Made by a program: the position numbers and the translations under genes
Part shown: positions 1 through 4,655 of the stretch, piece after piece
Layout of the letters: each line of letters begins with the position of its first letter
How positions within the stretch are numbered: the stretch's first letter is position 1
NCBI GenBank assembly: GCA_900758895.1
Contig: CAAETG010000089.1
Span: 1 to 5,940, forward strand
DNA length: 5,940 bases
Direction of reading: 5' to 3'
Source: Bacilli bacterium
GTDB taxonomy: Bacteria; Bacillota_I; Bacilli_A; RF39; UBA660
The notes under the pieces: model-generated
Databases searched by the model: none
What the model saw: the letters and a program-made list of their open reading frames with translations, nothing else
What the model was told of the DNA's origin: nothing

Positions 1-30
1 CTCCTATGTAAATTGCAATTTACATAGGAG
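1..30. repeat. Perfect 30-bp palindrome at the window's left edge
   Basis: CTCCTATGTAAATTG (1-15) is followed directly by its exact reverse complement CAATTTACATAGGAG (16-30), with no loop. The right arm reads as sensible codons of the following WecA/TagO-family gene (Ala-Ile-Tyr-Ile-Gly), while the left arm puts a TAA stop (9-11) in that frame, where family members still have coding sequence. A zero-loop inverted copy at the very first base is what a fold-back read or contig-end misassembly produces. A real palindromic site interrupting the gene is the less likely alternative. Confidence 0.85.
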
Positions 31-1010
31 CTTTAGATTACCCAAATGCAAGAAAAATTCACAAAGTACCTATGCCAAGATTAGGCGGCTTAGCAATTTA
101 CATTGCATTTTTAATAGGTTATGCGCTATTTGGAGAAATAAATACACAAATGATATCAATATTAATAGGTGGATTTATACTAATTTTAACAGGAATATTT
201 GATGATATCAAACCTATTAAAGCACGATATAAACTAATAGCCCAAATTTTTGCAGCCCTATTTGTAGTAATATATGGTGAAGTATATTTTACTGAAATTA
301 GTTTGTTTGGTTTAAAGTTTTATATAAATAAATATCTGAGTTATTTTATTTCAACTTTCTTTATTGTAGCAATCACTAACTCTATTAATATCATTGACGG
401 GTTAGATGGCTTAGCAGCAGGGGTATCTTCTATTTATTTTTTAACCATTGCCATTATTGCTTTTCTACTTAATCAAATAGGTGGATTAGATATTATCTTA
501 TCTCTAATTATGTTAGGAGCAACTCTTGGTTTTTTACTTTATAATTTCCCACCAGCCAGAATATTCATGGGTGATACTGGAAGTTTATTCTTAGGTTACA
601 TGATTTCAATTATTGCTCTTTTAGGATTTAAAATGACAACCATTACTTCTTTAATTGTACCATTATGTATTTTAGCAATTCCTATTTTTGATACTGTTTT
701 TGCAATCCTAAGAAGATTATTAAAACATCAAAATATTGGTGTGGCTGATAAAGAACATTTTCATCATCAACTATTAAAAATGAAATATTCTCCTACAACC
801 AGTATTTTAATTATTTATTTTATTGATATTTTATTTGCAGCAGTATCCATATTTTATGTCTTAGGTGATAACAAACTAGCAATTGCCATTTATGTAGCTT
901 TAATGATTTTGTTATTATTTGTAGTTTTAAAAACTGACATTTTATATGACCATAGTAAAAAAGCAAAAAAGAAAAATATAACAAAGATTGAAAGAAAAAA
1001 GACACTTTGA
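12..1010 (+). CDS. tagO: WecA/TagO-family undecaprenyl-phosphate sugar-1-phosphate transferase, 5' partial
   Basis: This is an integral membrane enzyme of the MraY/WecA/TagO/RgpG family. It moves an N-acetylhexosamine 1-phosphate (usually GlcNAc-1-P from UDP-GlcNAc) onto undecaprenyl phosphate, the priming step for teichoic acids and other surface glycans. The frame reads back before the ATG at 72 as GALDYPNARKIHKVPMPRLGG, the conserved N-terminal family block, so 72 is not the start. The true start lies upstream, and an in-frame TAA at 9-11 falls in the suspicious palindrome arm. Numbering from the Met at 72, the Mg-binding DD is at 44-45, NIIDGLDGLA at 106-115, FMGDTGS at 165-171, and the HFHHQLL loop typical of WecA/TagO at 229-235. 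About ten hydrophobic segments are visible, with a lysine-rich C-terminal tail. The visible 312 residues are short of a typical ~350. Sugar specificity cannot be read; wecA or rgpG would be equally fair names. The gene ends in TGA, 28 bp before the permease start. Confidence 0.88.
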   Translation: MAIYIGALDYPNARKIHKVPMPRLGGLAIYIAFLIGYALFGEINTQMISILIGGFILILTGIFDDIKPIKARYKLIAQIFAALFVVIYGEVYFTEISLFGLKFYINKYLSYFISTFFIVAITNSINIIDGLDGLAAGVSSIYFLTIAIIAFLLNQIGGLDIILSLIMLGATLGFLLYNFPPARIFMGDTGSLFLGYMISIIALLGFKMTTITSLIVPLCILAIPIFDTVFAILRRLLKHQNIGVADKEHFHHQLLKMKYSPTTSILIIYFIDILFAAVSIFYVLGDNKLAIAIYVALMILLLFVVLKTDILYDHSKKAKKKNITKIERKKTL

Positions 1011-1016
1011 TATAAT
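988..1016 (+). promoter_or_regulatory. Sigma-A-type promoter across the 3' end of the tagO-like gene
   Basis: TTGAAA (988-993, five of six matches to TTGACA), an exact 17-bp spacer, then TATAAT (1011-1016, perfect) preceded by TGA, giving the extended form TGnTATAAT (1008-1016). The TG of the extended element is part of the TGA stop codon of the upstream gene. A start site near 1023 would leave a leader of about 16 bases before the TTG at 1039. It would let the ABC transporter, hddA and epimerase genes be transcribed separately from the upstream gene. Seen by eye only; activity is inferred. Confidence 0.7.
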
Positions 1017-1025
1017 TATAGAAAA

Positions 1026-1041
1026 GGAAGGTGTAAAATTG
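1026..1041 (+). promoter_or_regulatory. Ribosome binding site and TTG start of the permease
   Basis: GGAAGG (1026-1031), within GGAAGGTG, lies seven bases before TTG at 1039-1041. This decides the permease start. The other in-frame TTG, at 988, has no ribosome binding site, is inside the previous gene, and coincides with the -35 hexamer of the promoter. From 1039 the protein begins MIQSIKNIYY, matching the short N-terminus usual for ABC-2 polysaccharide permeases. Confidence 0.75.
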
Positions 1042-1854
1042 ATACAATCAATTAAAAATATATATTACAATATAGTAAAATACAAATTTTTACTTCAGCA
1101 ATTAGTAATGAGAGATTTCAAAGTAAAATATAAAAGAAGTGTTTTAGGCATTTTATGGAGTGTCCTATACCCTTTATTAATGATGATGGTAATGGCAATA
1201 GTATTTTCAAATATGTTTAAATTTAGTATGGAAGGAGTAAATTATTTAGTTTACTTGATGACAGGTTTAGTTGTATTTAACTATTTTAGTGAAGCAACCA
1301 ATAATGCCATGGGAGCTATAATAGGAAACTCAACATTGATTAACAAAGTATATATTCCTAAATATATTTTCCCAGTAGCAAAATGTATTTTTGTGGGCAT
1401 AAACTTTGTATTGTCTTTGTTGCCACTATTATTAATAATTATATTTTCAGGTAATGCAGCTGAAGGGACAAAATGCTATATAAATATTTATTATCTATTA
1501 CTACCATTTATATATTTATGTATGTTTATGTTCGTAGTAGGAGTAGGATACATTCTTGCAACCGTTGCCGTTTTTTTAAGAGATATGATTTACATTTGGG
1601 GAATAATGATAACAATATTAAATTATTTTACACCAATTTTCTATAGTATAACAATTCTTCCCGAGTCATTACAAACAATATTTAAATTAAATCCATTATA
1701 TATTTATATTAATGCGACGAGAGAAATTATTTTAAATTCCACACCCCCTTCTCCACTTTATTTATTGATTTGTTTCCTTTCGGGCTTTGGAATGTTAGTA
1801 ATCGGTGCATTTATATTTAAAAAGAAACAAAATAAATTTATTTACTATTTATAG
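1039..1854 (+). CDS. ABC-2 family polysaccharide/lipid-linked glycan export permease (Wzm/TagG-like)
   Basis: This is the membrane subunit of an ABC exporter that flips undecaprenyl-diphosphate-linked polysaccharide across the cytoplasmic membrane, the role of Wzm/RfbA for O-antigens and TagG for teichoic acids. With the TTG start at 1039 it is 271 residues, the usual family length of about 260-280. An amphipathic N-terminal stretch (LVMRDFKVKYKRSVLG, 22-37) leads into the first membrane helix with the family-typical GILWSVLYPLL. About six hydrophobic segments follow, near 37-58, 66-83, 113-136, 150-175, 178-205 and 247-264. The conserved cytoplasmic INKVYIPKYIFPV loop and the late NPLYIYINATREII segment are both present. 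The next gene is its ATPase, eight bases on, with the ribosome binding site overlapping this stop codon, so the two are surely co-expressed. The exported polymer is inferred from context. TagG and Wzm cannot be told apart here. Confidence 0.88.
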   Translation: MIQSIKNIYYNIVKYKFLLQQLVMRDFKVKYKRSVLGILWSVLYPLLMMMVMAIVFSNMFKFSMEGVNYLVYLMTGLVVFNYFSEATNNAMGAIIGNSTLINKVYIPKYIFPVAKCIFVGINFVLSLLPLLLIIIFSGNAAEGTKCYINIYYLLLPFIYLCMFMFVVGVGYILATVAVFLRDMIYIWGIMITILNYFTPIFYSITILPESLQTIFKLNPLYIYINATREIILNSTPPSPLYLLICFLSGFGMLVIGAFIFKKKQNKFIYYL

Positions 1855-1862
1855 GAGGGCAA

Positions 1863-2603
1863 ATGATAAGAATTAACAATGTTGGAATGCGCTTTAATTT
1901 AGGCATTGAAAAAGACAATTCATTAAAGATGGTTTTTATCAGATTGTTTGATAAAAGGAAAAGAATTAAAAAGAGTGAATTTTGGGCTTTAAAAAATGTA
2001 ACATTTAATGTGGAAAAAGGAGATGTAGTAGGGTTAATAGGATCAAATGGAGCGGGTAAAAGTACTCTATTAAAAGTTGTAAGTGGTGTAATGAAGCCAA
2101 CAGAAGGATCCGTAGAGGTAGATGGAGTGATATCTCCCATGATTGAACTGGGAGCAGGATTTGATGGCGATTTAACAGCCAGAGAGAATATTTACCTTAA
2201 TGGGGCAATTTTAGGATATTCAAAAGAATTTTTAGACTCTAAATTTGATGAAATTGTAGAATTTTCAGAATTAAAAGAATTTTTAGATGTTCCTGTAAAG
2301 AATTTTTCTTCAGGTATGGTTGCTAAATTAGCCTTCTCTATTTCAACTATAGTGGATCCTGAAATATTAATAGTAGATGAAATATTGTCTGTTGGAGACA
2401 TCAAGTTTCAAGAAAAAAGCAAAAATAAAATGTTATCCATGATTAAAGGTGGAACCACCGTACTATACGTTTCCCATTCTTTGGAATCAATTAAAGAGTT
2501 GTGTAACAAAGTAGTATGGCTAGAACACGGAAAAGTTATAATGATGGGTGATACTAAAGAAGTATGTGAAGCCTATTATGATAAACAATTAAAAAATAAT
2601 TAG
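1863..2603 (+). CDS. ABC transporter ATP-binding subunit for polysaccharide export (Wzt/RfbB/TagH-like)
   Basis: This cytoplasmic ATPase powers the permease encoded just upstream. All nucleotide-binding motifs are intact in 246 residues: Walker A GSNGAGKST (60-68), Q-loop region with the polysaccharide-exporter block IELGAGFDGDLTARENIYLNG (94-114), signature FSSGM (148-152), Walker B ILIVDE (168-173, with E173 as the likely catalytic base), D-loop near 177-179, and switch histidine H205 in VSH. The spaced N-terminus with a basic stretch before FWALKNV (40-46) is typical of the Wzt/RfbB group. It stops soon after the ATPase core, so it lacks the C-terminal carbohydrate-binding domain of long Wzt proteins and the extra C-terminal region of B. 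subtilis TagH. The ATG follows AGGAGGG (1853-1859) by only three bases, slightly tight, but no later start keeps the IRINNVGMRF strand. Function is firm at family level; the glycan substrate is inferred. Confidence 0.92.
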   Translation: MIRINNVGMRFNLGIEKDNSLKMVFIRLFDKRKRIKKSEFWALKNVTFNVEKGDVVGLIGSNGAGKSTLLKVVSGVMKPTEGSVEVDGVISPMIELGAGFDGDLTARENIYLNGAILGYSKEFLDSKFDEIVEFSELKEFLDVPVKNFSSGMVAKLAFSISTIVDPEILIVDEILSVGDIKFQEKSKNKMLSMIKGGTTVLYVSHSLESIKELCNKVVWLEHGKVIMMGDTKEVCEAYYDKQLKNN

Positions 2604-2618
2604 AAAAGAGGTATATTT

Positions 2619-3596
2619 ATGGTAATTACAAAAACGCCTTTTAGAGTTAGCTTATGTGGTGGTGGAAGTGATCTTCCCGCTTTTTATGAAAAAAACGGGG
2701 GGTGTGTAATAAGTACAACAATAAAAAAATACATGTATATTACATCTCATCCGTCTTTTGATAAAAGTCAAACTGTATTAAAATATTCTAAAACGGAATG
2801 TGTTCATAATTTAGATGATATTGAGCATCCAATCTTCAGAGAATGCTTAAAGCAAGAAGGATTAGAGGGATACGAGATAACATCCATTGCTGATGTCCCT
2901 CAAGGAACAGGATTAGGCTCATCTAGTGCTTTTACTGTAGGATTAATTAAAAATTTAAAATGTCAAAAAAGAGAATATATTTCCGATGAAGAAGTAGCGC
3001 AAATGGCTTGCGATATGGAAATTAATAAATTAGGAAATCCAATAGGTAAACAAGATCAATATGCAGCTGCTTATGGAGGACTAAACTATTATCAATTTAA
3101 TCGGGATGGTAGTGTATTTGTTGAACCTATTTTAATGTCTAAAGAAGCATATAATCAATTAGAAAAGAATCTAATTATGCTTTATGTAGGTGGTGAACAT
3201 AGCGCATCTAGCATTCTAAAAGAGCAATCAAAAAATATGGTGAATGCTAAAGAAAAAGAAGAAGGCCAAAAAAGAATTGTCGAATTAACTCACAAATTAA
3301 AATATGAGTTGGAGCATAACAACATAGATGCAGTTGGCGAAATTTTGCATGAAAATTGGCTAATTAAAAAAACGCTAGCAAGTGGAATATCCAATCCGAA
3401 GTTTGATGAATGGTATGATAAGGCTTTAAAAGCTGGAGCAAAAGGCGGAAAAATATTAGGAGCAGGTGGAAGTGGCTTTTTCTTATTCTATGTTCCTGAA
3501 GAAAACCAAGAAAATTTTAGAAAAGAAATGAAAGAACTTCCGGAAATGGAATTTAAATTTGATCATCAAGGTACAACTGTAATATTTGTAAATTAA
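2619..3596 (+). CDS. hddA: D-glycero-alpha-D-manno-heptose-7-phosphate kinase (HddA, GHMP family)
   Basis: This predicted cytosolic kinase phosphorylates C1 of D-glycero-D-manno-heptose 7-phosphate to give the 1,7-bisphosphate, the second step of GDP-heptose synthesis. The N-terminus TPFRVSLCGGGSDLPAFY (6-23) is the hallmark of HddA-type kinases. The GHMP phosphate-binding loop PQGTGLGSSSAF is at 94-105, GNPIGKQDQYAAAYGG at 139-154 carries the likely catalytic Asp146, and the glycine-rich C-terminal motif GGKILGAGGSGFF is at 276-288. The 325 residues are close to the family's usual length. AAGAGG (2606-2611) sits seven bases before the ATG, 15 bp after the ATPase gene. The fused HddC-GmhB gene downstream supports a heptose role over mevalonate or galactose kinase activity, or the related fucokinase. 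An A7-C-G6 run at 2689-2702 covers codons 24-28; the frame is intact. Exact substrate is inferred from family and neighbours. Confidence 0.85.
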   Translation: MVITKTPFRVSLCGGGSDLPAFYEKNGGCVISTTIKKYMYITSHPSFDKSQTVLKYSKTECVHNLDDIEHPIFRECLKQEGLEGYEITSIADVPQGTGLGSSSAFTVGLIKNLKCQKREYISDEEVAQMACDMEINKLGNPIGKQDQYAAAYGGLNYYQFNRDGSVFVEPILMSKEAYNQLEKNLIMLYVGGEHSASSILKEQSKNMVNAKEKEEGQKRIVELTHKLKYELEHNNIDAVGEILHENWLIKKTLASGISNPKFDEWYDKALKAGAKGGKILGAGGSGFFLFYVPEENQENFRKEMKELPEMEFKFDHQGTTVIFVN

Positions 3597-3607
3597 GGAG
3601 GAAAAAA

Positions 3608-4555
3608 ATGAGAGCGTTAGTTACAGGTGGAGCTGGGTTTATAGGAACCCATTTAGTAAAAGAATTATTAAATAGAGGGTTAGAAGTAATCTGCGTTGAT
3701 AACTTTACGTTAGGACACCAAGAAAATGTAGATTGCTTTTCTGATAATCCAAATTATAAGTTTTATAATTTGAATATAGAGGAAACTGAAAGATTCTGTG
3801 AAACTTTAAAAGACGAAAAAATTGATATAGTGTATCATTTAGCTGCCAATTCTGATATTCAAAAAGGCGGAAGAATGCCAAGTGTAGATTATAATGATAC
3901 CTTTATGACAACGTATAGTACACTAGAGTTAATGAGAAGAAATGGCATAAAAAAACTATTTTTTGCTTCAACTTCCGCAATATATGGGGATAAGCAAGAA
4001 CTATTAACAGAAACTCTAGGAGATCTAAGACCAATCTCTTATTATGGTGGTGCTAAATATGCAAGTGAAGGCTTTATTTCTTCTTATACTTTCATGAATG
4101 ATTTAAATACAGTAATATTTAGATTCCCAAATGTCATCGGACCAAATTTAACTCATGGTGTTATATATGATTTTGTACGAAAATTACAAAAGAATCCAAA
4201 TGAATTAGAAATTCTTGGCGATGGACATCAAACAAAACCATATTTGTATGTATTAGATTTAATTGATGCAATCACAACTTTTACCTTAGATAAAGAAATG
4301 AAACAAGGTGTGGAAATTTATAATGCCGGAGTAGAAAGTGCAACAAGTGTTACCACTATAGCTGATATCGTATGTGAAGTATTAGGATACAAAAATGTAA
4401 AGTATAATTATACTGGTGGTAAAGGTGGCTGGAAAGGCGATGTACCAAAATTCCAATATGATTTAACAAAAATTCATAATGCTGGATGGACTGCTCATCA
4501 CACTTCTGATGAATCTGTTAGAGAAACAGTTAAATATATTAAAGATCATAATTAA
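3608..4555 (+). CDS. NAD-dependent nucleotide-sugar epimerase/dehydratase (extended SDR)
   Basis: This is an extended short-chain dehydrogenase/reductase, the class that epimerises or dehydrates nucleotide-linked sugars through a keto intermediate. It has the Rossmann motif GGAGFIG (7-13), an acidic residue ending strand two (D31) that favours NAD(H) over NADP(H), the AANSD region after strand four (YHLAANSD), the STSAIYG segment (121-127) supplying the catalytic Ser/Thr, and the YGGAK catalytic pair Y146/K150. The C-terminal substrate half has FRFPNVIGPN and the late GDGHQTKPYLYV segment. At 315 residues it is full length. A strong AAGGAGGA (3595-3602) overlaps the hddA stop and sits five bases before the ATG. 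Its position between hddA and the HddC-GmhB fusion suggests it acts on the activated heptose, but the reaction (for example C4 or C6 epimerisation, or dehydration) cannot be told from sequence. It is GalE-like in overall form, and a UDP-sugar substrate remains possible. Confidence 0.85.
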   Translation: MRALVTGGAGFIGTHLVKELLNRGLEVICVDNFTLGHQENVDCFSDNPNYKFYNLNIEETERFCETLKDEKIDIVYHLAANSDIQKGGRMPSVDYNDTFMTTYSTLELMRRNGIKKLFFASTSAIYGDKQELLTETLGDLRPISYYGGAKYASEGFISSYTFMNDLNTVIFRFPNVIGPNLTHGVIYDFVRKLQKNPNELEILGDGHQTKPYLYVLDLIDAITTFTLDKEMKQGVEIYNAGVESATSVTTIADIVCEVLGYKNVKYNYTGGKGGWKGDVPKFQYDLTKIHNAGWTAHHTSDESVRETVKYIKDHN

Positions 4556-4582
4556 ACTTTCATTCAAAAATGAAAGTTTTTT
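4554..4582 (+). terminator. Rho-independent terminator after the epimerase gene
   Basis: AAACTTTCATT (4554-4564) pairs perfectly with AATGAAAGTTT (4569-4579) around a CAAA loop, and the right arm runs into six Ts (4577-4582). The 11-bp stem has only two G-C pairs, so it may be leaky, but the geometry is classic. The left arm starts within the TAA stop of the epimerase gene. There is no matching T-run for the reverse direction. It would end the transcript started at the promoter near 1011. Confidence 0.82.
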
Positions 4583-4624
4583 CCTATGTATTTCAGTAAA
4601 ATAGTAGCTTTATAAAAATTTTAA

Positions 4625-4633
4625 TGGTATAAT
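4625..4633 (+). promoter_or_regulatory. Extended -10 promoter for the HddC-GmhB gene
   Basis: TGGTATAAT (4625-4633) is a perfect TATAAT with the extended TGn element. The 17-bp-spaced -35 position (4605-4610, TAGCTT) is poor, so the extended -10 would have to compensate. A start near 4640 gives a leader of about 16 bases. GAGGTG (4646-4651) is the ribosome binding site for the ATG at 4656. The position just after a terminator and before a gene strengthens the call. Confidence 0.7.
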
Positions 4634-4655
4634 GTTACTAAGATTGAGGTGAATA

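Noticed and set aside
72..74. ATG at 72 as the true start of the tagO-like gene
   Set aside because: Conserved family residues (DYPNARKIHK) are encoded in frame before it and there is no ribosome binding site; it is an internal methionine of a truncated gene.
15..103. 11-bp direct repeat GCAATTTACAT at 15-25 and 93-103
   Set aside because: Both copies encode Ala-Ile-Tyr in the same frame in a hydrophobic, AT-rich region; probably chance plus codon bias, not a mobile-element target duplication.
820..1047. Minus-strand open frame of 75 codons
   Set aside because: Lies opposite the well-supported end of the tagO-like gene; low-complexity Phe/Tyr/Leu-rich translation typical of an antisense shadow, with no domain.
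1008..1055. TGA at 1008-1010 read as tryptophan (Mycoplasma-type code)
   Set aside because: Read-through would add only about 15 unconserved residues before a TAA at 1053-1055, and all clear tryptophans in the window use TGG.
1838..2140. Minus-strand open frame of 100 codons
   Set aside because: Opposite the conserved Walker A region of the ATPase; no recognisable family.
2192..2404. Minus-strand open frame of 70 codons
   Set aside because: Opposite the ATPase signature and Walker B region; an antisense shadow.
4605..4610. TAGCTT as the -35 box of the second promoter
   Set aside because: Only two of six bases match TTGACA; no better hexamer at 16-18 bp spacing, so only the extended -10 is claimed.
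4583..4655. Riboswitch or small RNA in the gap before the fusion gene
   Set aside because: After the terminator only about 70 bases remain and they contain the promoter and ribosome binding site, with no room or visible structure for a leader RNA.
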